A stretch of DNA of 64,000 nucleotides. Origin: Owenia fusiformis. Taxonomy: Eukaryota > Annelida > Polychaeta > Sabellida > Oweniidae. The stretch is from NCBI GenBank assembly GCA_903813345.2, contig CAIIXF020000004.1, positions 30,753,985-30,817,984 on the forward strand, given 5' to 3'. A model generated the notes under the pieces. The model was not told where the DNA came from, did not search any database, and was given only the letters and a program-made list of their open reading frames with translations. Position 1 is the stretch's first letter; each line of letters starts with the position of its first letter. Positions 48,157-59,680 of the stretch are shown in pieces. The translations under genes were made by a program, and so were the position numbers.

Positions 48157-48750
48157 CAGGGTGTCCACAATAAAGTAAACCTCAACTTCAAAGTTAGAAT
48201 ACTAGAATTCTGAGTAATTTTTCAAAGATACTAAGGTAGTACGAAAAGGCCTAGTTTGTTGATTATCACATTATACCTAGATCATTATGTAACTGTAAAT
48301 AGTATTGTCAGAATCAATTTTCAAAAGTAAAATAAGGTGTACATTCGACTTTCTTTTAAGAATTTTTTGTTAGCTCTACTCTTTTTTGCAGGCCTATTTT
48401 AGAGTAAGTTAAGCTTTTTGGCGAACCTTTTTTCATGAGAGAATTACACAGTCCCCAGTTAAGTTCTTTGTGAAAGACCTGTCCTCTTACATAATGTAAA
48501 ATGAAAAAAATACTAAGCCAATTACACATCAATTGCCACACATGAAGATAACTTGGCACAGTGCTGATCTTACCACCTCTCATAATATTGGTCCTGATTG
48601 CTCAGCCGTACATGACAGTTAAAACATGATCTAGGAACCATTTGATGGAGGACAAATTAGGATTCTACTACTACCTTTGTATTTTCAGAAATTGCTCAGG
48701 ATTCTAGTAATTTGGTTTTAGAGTTGGGTATACTTTTTGTCGACGCCCTG
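48157..48750. mobile_element. MITE with CAGGG ends and long inverted arms
   Basis: The left end CAGGGTGTCCACAATAAAGT pairs with the right end, whose reverse complement is CAGGGCGTCGACAAAAAGTA. Sub-terminal pairing continues (ACTAGAATTCTGAGTAATTT against its partner near 48690-48715; CCTAGATCAT near 48275 and 48630). The right flank is TA; the left is AA. No transposase is recognised in the 594 bp. Confidence 0.75.
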
Positions 48751-48752
48751 TA

Positions 48753-49587
48753 TACGAAAACAAATACATTAACAAAAAGATCCGATCCATTTTATCTTGC
48801 ATTTACTACGAAATACTCTCAAACGAGTACATAAATCAGTTTATTTTATCCACTTTTCAATCAAGGTAGTTTTGACTTTTATGGATCGTTGGTCAGATTA
48901 TGTCTAATATTAAACCGTTATAATTACACTTAAAGCAAGGAGTTTAACATGCAATACGCTCCGTTTCCTGTTTTGAAGTTAATAATAGTTTTTAAGGATG
49001 TCAATAAATTGCAAATTAAAAACCATAATCACTCCAATTTATAAAATTCGTCATAATTAATTGTTAGAATAATGTTTTAAATGTTCCCGTTTAAGTCACG
49101 CGAGAAACATCACGTGATACTACTCTCGTCACAATAACTCATTGTAATCATTCGCATACATCGTGTAATATAAGATAACTGATTAAAACATTACACTAAT
49201 ACTTTCAGTATAAGAGGCATATATTCCTTTATAATACTAGAAACAGAACATGAAAATAAAGTACAAACATACAGTCTGAGCAATCAAATAAGAGGAATTC
49301 AGACACATGGGATGGGTTAGAAAAAACATGACAGAAATTCTCTGAGGAAATAAACTTGTAATAGAATGCCTATTTGACTCAAGAAATATTCTTTACTTAA
49401 CTTGAATTTTGTTAATTTTGATAGAAATTGGTGTTTATTGTAGTCAATTGAAATATTTAAACATCATACCATTGCAATTTTACACCAAACGCAAAATAAC
49501 GATGTTTTGCGATGCAATTGATAAGGGACTTCATCAATTGGGATTTTAGAGACGGCACTATTGATTTGTCATAACTTACAGTTCAGG
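48753..49587. other. Gene-free stretch
   Basis: No feature recognised. Confidence 0.3.
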
Positions 49588-49765
49588 GATGTATATGTCT
49601 GTCCAGTCTTATACTAGCTTTGCTATTTATAGCACTGCTGTTTGCCTGCTTTGCAAATATTCAATCATACTGAGAGGTATATGTTATGTCTGTCCAGTCT
49701 TATACTAGCTTTGTTATTTATAGAACTTCTGTGTGCCTGCTTTGCAAATATTTAATTATGCTGCT
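49588..49765. repeat. Tandem duplication of about 93 bp
   Basis: Both copies contain ATGTCTGTCCAGTCTTATAC, TAGCTTTG-TATTTATAG and GCCTGCTTTGCAAATATT. Confidence 0.88.
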
Positions 49766-51723
49766 TATATTTTATATTTGTAAACTTATTACGACTTAAT
49801 ATTAATGAAACATCTTACTCATCATGTGATATTACGATTGACATTTGCGCGTGTCCCTTGATTTATGGTATAACAATGGGGAGTAGATACCCCATGATAG
49901 ACACTAACATTCTTTAATATCTTCCACCAATCAAGAATAACTCATAAAGGTGTCTCGTTGCTTCTAAATATATCTTTAGCTACTTTTTTACCTTTCCTAA
50001 TTAATTAGACTATAATTCTATCCAGTCTATGTTTTCATCCAGTCGAAAAACGTGACAACCGTTACGTTTACATAAAATGTCACATAGATAACAGAACATT
50101 TGAAGGCCAACGGGGTCCATCACAATTGATTTACTGTCAAACCGTAATAGAATTGAGATTGAATTCCAAGATCATGTGACCTACTTTTAAAGAGGTCAAT
50201 TGTTTCACCAACGATTGCTTCATTGAGCATCTATTATCAAATCTCATTTATTCACTCATAATTCCTCTCGCAAAATGATACATTCAGCAATCATTTTTGA
50301 AAGTTTTCATTTATTCTGAAATATTGTCAATTATAAAATCGCAAAAGCAATGCCAACACTGTCAAATCTTCTCATTTATCGAAGAAGTAAACCGGAAGAA
50401 GAATCCATAATTTACATGTTTGCCATTAAGTTTAGGCCACATTGACTGATATGATAACAGTTTGCTGTGAAATGGGGGAGACACAAAAGCGATTTCAAAA
50501 CAGCTGTCACCAATCTGTGAACTTTTCAAGTGATTTTGAAACAGAGTTTTCAGGTGTAACCCCCTTCAAATATTTGAAAAGTTGCTCCCCTTGGCAAAAA
50601 ACTAACTATGGGTCTTCAGCCGTATTGCGTCAGTTACCTTATTTTGTGACACCGTGAAAAGATTAAATAAGAAATGTAAAATCTCAAGCTTATATCTGAT
50701 TAAACAGCTTTGTTATTATGAATTGTAATATGAAGTATTTGAGGTGATATTTCCATTTTTAATGATTCAATTCAAGCTTTGAAGTTAAAATGTTTACTTT
50801 AGTGGCATGATGTACTCATATATTACTTTAAATCATCTAAATGATGCATACGATCAGTCTGACATATTCAAATATTTATTGAAAACAACAAAGAAAAAAT
50901 GAACTGAGTAAAAATAGGGACAATGACTTTATGTTTCATCCATTTTGAAAATCTGATAACAGTGATTTATCTATTTACACTTCTGCATTCTAATAATAAA
51001 CACAGCACTATACTGTATATGGTTAATTTATTAGTTTATGACAACAACTATTTCTAACTGATCTTGAACATATTGATTTGCTTACACCTGATAAACAAAG
51101 TAAAACAAATAAGACATTTCTACTCTTAATCATGGACGATATGAGACGGGGAGCTTTTCATGACAATGTAATTACTAATGATCGCATAACAAGTCGGTTC
51201 ATTTTGTTTTAAACAACGTCTCCCCTTGCGAAAGGAGTAACCCTACCCATAATAATTAAATTATTAGCTAATTATATAAATACTCTGGTATATTCTTCAT
51301 GAAAACATATACAACTTTGAAATTACTTAAAACCCATGACAATTGGACACAGGCAATCTAAATTGGGATATTTTCTTGCAAAAAAGCATGTTCTAAGTGT
51401 GAACTTGTCATACGAAAAATAGACATCCAAAAGCCATGATCTAACGTGAAAAGAAATAATGTCCCCCCCCCCCCCTCTCTCAAATCGAGAGCCGATATTA
51501 AGAGAGAAGGAGACATGATTGTTAGTAACGTAGCTTGCAGAGTTTTTTCAAGAGATGCAAAAAGTCAATGAATTTGATCAGAGCAACAGGATGATATAGT
51601 ACTACATGTAGTAATTCAAATAATTCATTTAATACATAATCGCAGGGTCATTTAAGAGTTTGAATAGTCCAGTTACTAAATGATAGCGTAATAGAATATT
51701 CGATGTTATTGAACGATACTTGT
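49766..51723. other. Gene-free stretch
   Basis: No gene recognised. A 12-base C tract lies near 51463-51475. The segment CATGATCTAACGTGAAAAG near 51437 recurs near 57837, a small dispersed repeat. Confidence 0.3.
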
Positions 51724-51955
51724 TCTACCATCCCAGTTAAATAATGGACTATTAGCCCCCTGGGGTTTTACCATCCCTTACTCAAATGACCCTAAGTCCA
51801 GCATATTGAATAGAGCCTAACTCATCCTACCATCCCGGTTAAATAATAGACTAATATCTCCTTCGGGTCCTCCCATCCTTAACTCAAAGAAGCGTAAGAT
51901 CAACATATTGGATAAAACCTAACTCACCCTACCATCCCCAGTTCAATGGATTAGC
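51724..51955. repeat. Tandem repeat of about 104 bp, 2.2 copies
   Basis: Units begin CTACCATCCCAGTTAAATAA (51724), CTACCATCCCGGTTAAATAA (about 51828) and CTACCATCCCCAGTTCAATG (about 51931), and share ACTCAAA-GA-CCTAAG and CATATTGGATA-AACCTAACTCA. Confidence 0.85.
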
Positions 51956-54610
51956 TGAGCGCTCACTTGTCATGATATACCGACAGTAAGCCCCCTTCAA
52001 TGAAATTACAGCTCCTCATTCCTTTTTCATCTTAAAATTACTGGAGGTTTAAACAAATGTGTAAAAAAACGAGCTCCCTACATATGCTTTGTACTTTTAA
52101 TATATTAGTAAAATATTATGAATAATTTCAAGCAAATCGTGAAATTGCATAGTAATTATGTATAAACGATATTCAACGCTGTAATATAGATAATTGAATT
52201 CATCCGTAGAAACAGCAGTTAGAATATTATTGAGTTTCACTACTGATTAGATTCGTTGTGCATTTATTCCTATCTGAACTCCAGCCATCGTTACACTAAT
52301 GGGGAAATAACAAGACTAGTAAAAGGAAGACCAGTTATCGTGTCTTCAAATGAAATTAAAGGTTTGAAAAAAATATTTTAAGGCAAAAAGGTAAATTGAA
52401 ACATAGTAGTATGAATTAACTGTCGATATTTGACATCTCTATACAATTCCAGAACGAAGATCTTGAGCCAATTTATTTTCCCCACAGTTATTTCACTCCA
52501 CCAACTCTATTTTGCATTTTTACTAGAGGACTATATTCACAATTTTGTCATGCTTATACAGACAAAACCATATTTGAACTTAAAATACACCTCCAGCAGG
52601 ATTCATATACAACTCCGTTGGGTTCCCCGAGTTATCTTAAAATTAATGCAACAAAACAAAAACGAGAAATATGCATTTGCTCTTGTACAAAAATTATTTA
52701 CTATGTCATATGTGGTCAACTTGATTCAACAACCTATTTATAGAATATTACATTATGTCGTAGTGTGTGTAACTCATATAAATCAAATATCTCATATCTT
52801 CTAGACGTCTGAGTTTAATAGGTCATTCAACACATTCTACAGCTCGGAAGATTTACCTTGTATCTATCGGTCAGAACTATAGTATATACTTAGTCTATAA
52901 TAGTAGCAGTATATAGTATATAATTAGTTTTGCTAAATCAAATATTTCCCGGCATATTTTTGAAATGAATAAAATAAAGAATTATCCTTTCAAATGCGGA
53001 ATATCTAAAGACACGTAGCGTCAACGCCAAAATATAGTATAGCTAAGTATTACTTTTGGCATTAATTCAACAAATCTACACATCTAACATAACATTTTTG
53101 GATCATTATATTACTAAGTATAACTATTCATTTCGGTTAGATACTCGAAGCATAGACCAATACGGTGTTTGTACCTGTATATATGATACAATGGTTATAA
53201 TATCTGTACATATTATTAGGTTTTATAGGGTGTTTACAATGAAAATCTTACCAAATAAGTGATCCTATATCATGTATTTTTTCCAGTGATTAATCCAATG
53301 GCGAAGGTACTCCATATGATATATCCATTCTCGGTGTCGTTGAACACTAATATGTACTGGCTAAAGGCTGCATAGACATAGACACAGAAGCGAGTAAGCA
53401 GTATCGATTTAATGATATCAACCCTTGCGATTCCTGGATGCTTCTAAAGGTATGTAATAACGGATGCGCTTCGAAATGGCTAACGTGTTGGAGAGAGCTG
53501 ATTCTCTAAGGAAGGATGATACGGGCATGGAGTGAATATTAGAATATGAATGAAACTGTAAGTCAGTCCAATGAAGTAAATCTGTGAAAATTGATCAATG
53601 TATACATGAAAAGAGAAGCTAATGTCAAGGACCGAGATTCAGAAAAACTGGGAATGTCATTGCAATCCGAAAAAGGTATCTTATTACAAATTACACCATT
53701 AGTTACATACGTATTAACCCTCGTGTCGTTAAATTTATTAGCTTGTCTAAAATTCTTATAGATCCAAGCGAAATGGGAATATCCAGTTGAAAATAGCATA
53801 CTTTATAAAAACCATCAATTCTATAATATAATATAAAGACGATTAAAATAAGGTTAACTGCTTTATAAGAATAGATAGTAAATATACGCAATATTAGATT
53901 ATACGTATCATCAGTAACACTATATGTTGTAAAAGCACTCTTATATGACATTTTGTTTGCGAATAAAGTAAATGCTTGCTTCCAAGGTAATGATAAAATT
54001 ATACTTCTATATCATATCTCTACTAGGCAAATTGAAAGAGAATGAAACTTATTTCTTGGAAAAACATAATGATTACAATATTTCCGGAGCATGATGTATT
54101 GACGTTTTTCGTGACTGGAAGACATTCCCAATCATCGTGTTTTGAAGTACTCTATGAAGTTGCTTCCTTGTACTCATTCCGAAACAAGGAGTTTAACTCA
54201 TTCAAGGGGTTCTTGAAAATAAGCTGTTGGTCATTTTAATCAAAAAGATTCGAATTACAGAATACTGAATAAAACCTATCTAATCAGAATACCCCTTGAA
54301 CCAACCAAATTAGTTTTGATTGACACGTGTTCACATTTCAAGGTTTTTAAACAATGCTAGTCTCTGGCGGATTAAGTGTTCTTATTGAGAGGTACTTAGA
54401 TTAGAAAGTAGTTGTTCGAATGAACTTCATCTTACTCTGTAGCTTGTAGTTGCTTCCGATAAAACAATGCATGCATCTTAGAAGCTGTTCATCTTTAATA
54501 CCCTAGACTATTGCATGTTTAATATCCTCAGCAAGAAAACCTGAATTATTAATGTGTATATTACATGTAAGATTAATGTAGAGTGCATTGATACAAACAT
54601 GCACTGCAGG
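51956..54610. other. Gene-free stretch
   Basis: The longest frame, 52430-52804 (124 codons), encodes a Leu/Ile/Tyr-rich product that resembles no family I know and lacks a convincing splice or promoter context. Nothing else recognised. Confidence 0.3.
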
Positions 54611-54612
54611 TA

Positions 54613-54898
54613 ATACCTGGGTCACATTTGCTGCGATTCATCGGCCGGCGAAAGGTCCATTGAGTATTTTGTTCAAAATTGAATACATTTTTGAATAAAA
54701 TATTCAATCGGCCGGACGTCGTTGTGAAAATCGGAGCAAATGTGACCAAGGCATTAATGCCTGGGTCACATTTGCTCCGATCCATCGACCAGTGCCCGGC
54801 CGATTGAGTGTTTTGATCAGTATTGTATTCAATTTTGAACAAAATGCTCAATCTGTCGGACGCCGTTGTGAAAATCGGAGAAAATGTGACCAAGGCAT
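54613..54898. mobile_element. Two head-to-tail GC-rich foldback MITEs
   Basis: Copy A spans 54613-54754 and copy B 54757-54898, each about 142 bp with ATGCCTGGGTCACATTTGCT-type and AATGTGACCAAGGCAT termini (copy A starts ATACC). TA lies before A, between A and B, and after B (54611-54612, 54755-54756, 54899-54900). This supports TA as the target site. Confidence 0.88.
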
Positions 54899-55048
54899 TA
54901 ACTGTGAACATGTGAAACACATGGTTGTGAGTTCAAAACCATAGTGGTATAATGTATCATGCTATGAATTCATGATTGCCTATTGCTGTAATTTTGTTTG
55001 CCCGAGGTGCTAGTGAATTGCGTAATATTTTAATAAGACTTCTCCCCA

Positions 55049-55343
55049 GGTATCACTGAAAGAACAATAAGCCACGCAATGCAAATTACATGTGCATGTG
55101 TTTTCAACAAAAATAGCTCATCAAAGCGTACCTACACTCACAAAATTCTTTTGAAACGATTGCGGTGTATTGGAGTGGAACTCCTGCGATGCACTAGCAA
55201 AGAGAAGACGCGGTTGACACACGCGAGCAGCCGACAGAGTGTAATAAGCGGTTTAAGTGCGCTTGAAAGAAGTATTTTGTTGAAAACGTGCGAGCATGTA
55301 ATTTGCAACGCATGGGCGCATTGTTCTTTTTCATGATACCTAT
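55049..55343. mobile_element. Foldback element with AGGTATCA ends (copy 1)
   Basis: The left arm AGGTATCACTGAAAGAACAA ... GCAAATTACATG ... TTTTCAACAAAA pairs with the right arm TTTTGTTGAAAAC ... CATGTAATTTGC ... GTTCTTTTTCATGATACCT. The arms are about 100 bp. A plus-strand frame runs through the element but is palindromic by-product. Confidence 0.75.
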
Positions 55344-55406
55344 TGCCTTGGTCACATCTGCGTTTTTGAACTGCCCGCAGTGCAAGTCAATTGCATAATA
55401 CCCACA

Positions 55407-55707
55407 AGGTATCACGAACAAGAACAATAAGCCCCTGTGGTGCAAAGTACATGGTCGCACGTTTTAAAAAAACATCTCGTCCAATTGCACTAACACCACT
55501 AATTACGATGTGAATCTTTTTGGCTAACCGCGTGTGTCATCCACTTCGCCTAGTTGCTAGTGCGTCACATGAGTTGATTGCAATAAACAGTGATGTCTTT
55601 CAAAATAATTATGTGAGTGTAAGTGTGCTTGGATGAGCCATTTGTTGAAAACCCCCGAGCATGTTATTTGAACTCCAAGGCTTATTTTTCTTTCAATGAT
55701 ACCTGGG
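55407..55707. mobile_element. Foldback element with AGGTATCA ends (copy 2)
   Basis: AGGTATCACGAACAAGAACA at the left and TTTCTTTCAATGATACCTG at the right are inverted, and share the CATG-TTATTTG and GTTGAAAAC blocks with copy 1 just upstream. The internal arms are more diverged than in copy 1. Confidence 0.65.
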
Positions 55708-58700
55708 ACGAAAACAACGAAAATTAAAATATATGGCAATGCACTTACAACGCGGGCATACAAAAATGCAGCCCTTATTTGGCATCAGGTTATTGAGAAC
55801 GCTGACCTCCAACTTGGCTAATTTTATGCATTACGTACACTTACTGCTAATTTCAATATACTATAAGTACGTGACCAAGACTATTGACCCCTTACTAGGC
55901 TGATGTTACCTTATTAACAAGAGTGGTGCATAGAGAAAGATCAAAGTATAGTTAAGCCATTATATACTTCTAGTAAATGCGTCGATCAAAGTACCAACAA
56001 CGTTAAATAGAACAACACATTACACAGCCGGTTGGTACATCAAAGCACGACAGCACATTTATAGCAGTAGTAAATCGTCGAATTAAAGAACGCGACTATG
56101 AAGTCCCTGGTAAGAGTCTAGTCCTTGTCCGAAATACACATTACCCCAATTCTAGATTTTGAATTTCTGAACTAAATGTGATTGTCTTGTTAATCAAATC
56201 TGGGAATAATGGTTGCCCTCTGATGTATTTCCGTTATATTATACATACTCACATACTCTTGCATACTCTTGTATGTATTTGCAGTAATGACTTAACAATA
56301 ATTTGCCACATTGCCGGGGCTATTTATATACCCACGCGAAGATGTGAAGAGAGTTCCAATCGATTCTCGAAGGGTAAGAAACCTTTTTGTAACATTACTA
56401 AATTACTGTTATTTATTCGAGTTTTCTAACCAGTTTTAATGATTTTGTAATGTAAAGCAACGTGATCTATCTGTTTCTGTTCATGATTTAGCTCATTTTC
56501 GTCGATGATGGTGCTACGAGGTTAAACTGTGGCTTGTTTTGAGGAAATTGATCGGTCCTTTTTCCCAGACAAATTGCAGGTTTGGACACGTCCGTGGACG
56601 CTGTAACCGGGCAAAATATGGACCATGAGTTTGATTGGTTAATAGCACAACTACTGGTTGATATATACTTCAAAGGCTAGAATGTTTTGTCAGATTGTCA
56701 TTTCTGCTCAAGCTATTGGTGCAACCCTTTGATTATTTCACACTTTGATCAAGAAAACACAGTTTACATATAACTTGAAGACGTCGTTTGTTTTTAAAAA
56801 AGCCATTCAAAATCTTTACTATTGTCACGTGATAGCCGTGCAGTTTGATATTAACTGACCTAATTTAAGAAAAATGGCCGATCGAAGAATATTCATTGTT
56901 TTGAAATAGAAGTGAGATGAGGATTTGATTTTAAGGAGATTATCAAAAGTACTTTAATTTTTGATCGCTTAAATCGCTACAAGGTATAGTACACACTTAA
57001 AGCATTCTTCCTACAAAATTGTTTGTTGGGACAAAACAAGTTGTATGACGATATCTGAGCTGGATGAGTATAGAATCTGACCATCCCTCGAAGCCATCTC
57101 TTGTGATATAATTTTGGAAATTCTTTGAAATAAACTTTTTAATTAATCTACATGTCGATATGATGCAGAGTGGGGACTTCATTCATGTATAATTTGTACT
57201 TCGCCGACACCACTCTTTGTATACAATTTCCCATTAAAGAGTCGACTGGATTGACATTATTACAGTTGGAAACTGTCAGATACTCGAATAATCTAGTTAC
57301 TACAGATGTAATAACGATATACGACTCAACAAGCCACATTAAACCTCGTTACTCAGTTGTAGCTGTTAATCCTCAGGGAAAAAATCATGGCCACGTTTAA
57401 GAAAGGAGAACTTATGAGCAAGGAGTAAATCTAGAATTATAAACATTATGTAGACACATGTAGTCAACATGTCAAATTATATGGAAATCCCAGAATATGA
57501 TACTTTATTGTTTTAGCGAAATTGACTGGCGGAGGGCGAAAAATGTGCGGATTACAACTGTTGCCAGTGTTTCATCTAAATACAAATGATTTCGTCACAA
57601 TATAGCAGCCAATCAAGTGACCTGGTATGATCACGTGGGCAGTAGCCAAAAAGTTCGCCTCTTATTTATTTTTTTTGTACAGTATTAAGCAGCAAATCTA
57701 TTTAGGGATAAGAACGTAAATATATAAGGACAAGTGCCAAAGGGAAAGGACCAAAAGTTGTAATGGAACTTAGCAAGAAATGCAAACTCCAAGTGCATAC
57801 CAGTCAAGAAAAACAAATCCCAAATAGCCCAAAATCATGATCTAACGTGAAAAGAAACAATGTCAAATACCCCCTTTCCCCCACCATTCAAGAACCAATA
57901 TCACAATCCAAGACCAGAAGACCAAGGGACATTTCATTCCCTTATGAAAAAGATGTGGAAAGTTTGGCATGGGGCTAAAATCTCCGTTAATCTAATGTGA
58001 GGAAGAGACAAATGTAATACAAGGACATGACAACTCTATGTCTCAAGCTGCAGTGATTGTCATCAGCGCCAATAGCACACATGCTGAAGTCAACATAATG
58101 CGGAGAACAACGCCACATATTTCTTGTTTTTGATATAAACTAAGCGCTGTTGGGAATTCCGAAGATCACGTTTTCAAAGATAAGAGCGGAAATGAGGGAT
58201 TTGGCAAACACAACTTATTAATTAAGTCGTGCCCTACACATATTCTGTATAAGGTGACTCACATCACCTTAGTTAAACCTGTCGTAAGAGTCTCATTCCT
58301 AATTATATTTTGGGAGATCAGATTTTGTGACCAAAGGAAATATATGTGAGGTATAATCATTAAATTAGACTCGAGTATAGGGATCAACATTTTAATCATT
58401 ATCATTATCATTTCTTATCATGTCATTGTCGTATTTTCTGAAAATCCAAGAATTTTGAATTCACTCAATCAAGCGAATACTGAGTTTTTCTCTTTTAGTA
58501 ATATAGGCTTACACAAACCAACCACCACAGCTATTGTAGAGTTTACCCAAAGAAAATGAGTGAACAATGTAATAAGCGAACGAATAAAAACAAAATCCCA
58601 ATTTAATAGTATACATTAGATCCCTGAAATCTCATGGTGAATATGATAAATTGACATTTTTGCTCAGATACGCCGAATGATACTGTGCCCCCGTCCCCCT

Positions 58701-59555
58701 TATATCTTATTCTAGTTTCAAACCACAAGTTATTAGTCAGAACTCAAGAATAACGGACTCTATCACTACCTTAAGATACAATAAATGACCCCCCCCCCAC
58801 ATCAACGAATTATCAATCGCTGGTAATTCAAGAAAATGATAAATGAAATGTTTTATAAACATAATATGTGCGAGATACCAGGATTTTCGAGCTCATAGTT
58901 TCCATAAGGGGCATGGATGATAGCTCGCTATAGCTGAAACGCCCCGGTTGTACCGCATACTGTTTGAGTGCATGGTACAGTGTATACCCGGGGCGTTGAT
59001 GGTACCTGTTGGACTGACACCTAAAGTACATTTTATCCCTAAACTATAGGATTGAACACTGAACACGCGTGCATTTGAATTTGGTTAGAAACACAGACGC
59101 GGCTATAGCAAAAATCAGGGCATCTTGAAAAATTGGATATACAGTATTGACATAATACTTAAATTATCGAGGTGCATGTATACCACTCTAATACCTGCAT
59201 CTAGACAGTATAAATAGGCAATCCATCTTTTATCCTGATCATATTTACGTGATGCAATTGTCGAATGTTGTACAACAGGGCAAAATTACCAGTTGACCAC
59301 TTTACTCATCAATATGAGAGTTTGCAAGGAATAAATCAATTACTCGACATTCCCTTGGGAGTTTCTCGGATCTAAATCGGTTAGCCACACGATCTGTGGT
59401 TGCTACATGCGATTTAACAGTATTAATTTTATAGAGGTACATTGCTTAATTAGCTTTGTAATTAATAGGCAGTAACAAGAACAATGACCGGCAAGTGACT
59501 TCATTTGTAAGTATTACCTGCACGATTTCTAAGTTATGTAATCAGAGTTCGTCCG
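55708..59555. other. Gene-free stretch
   Basis: Almost 4 kb with only short frames and no recognised product. A C tract lies near 58790. A short imperfect hairpin around AACGCCCCGGTTGTACC and GGTACAGTGTATACCCGGGGCGTT occurs near 58937-58997. Confidence 0.3.
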
Positions 59556-59678
59556 ATGCCTGGGTCACATTTGCTCCGGTCCATCGGGCGGCGCCCGGCC
59601 GATTGAGTGTTTTGTTCAATATTGTATTCAATTTTGAACAGGATACTCAATCGCCCGGACCAAATGTGACCACGGCAT
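59556..59678. mobile_element. GC-rich foldback MITE with internal deletion
   Basis: Starts ATGCCTGGGTCACATTTGCT and ends AAATGTGACCACGGCAT, with the right flank TA. The right arm lacks the usual GCCGTAGTGAAAATCGGAG block, so the copy is about 20 bases short. Confidence 0.82.
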
Positions 59679-59680
59679 TA

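Noticed and set aside
52430-52804. 124-codon frame as a protein-coding gene
   Set aside because: Composition matches translated AT-rich DNA, no recognisable domain, and no splice or promoter context.
54573-54920. 115-codon frame (VTFSPIFTTASDRL... type) that recurs at several loci as a conserved peptide family
   Set aside because: The recurring peptide is the translation of the GC-rich foldback element; similarity follows element boundaries, not gene boundaries.
55079-55336. 85-codon frame as a gene
   Set aside because: It lies wholly inside a foldback element and exists in mirrored form on the other strand.
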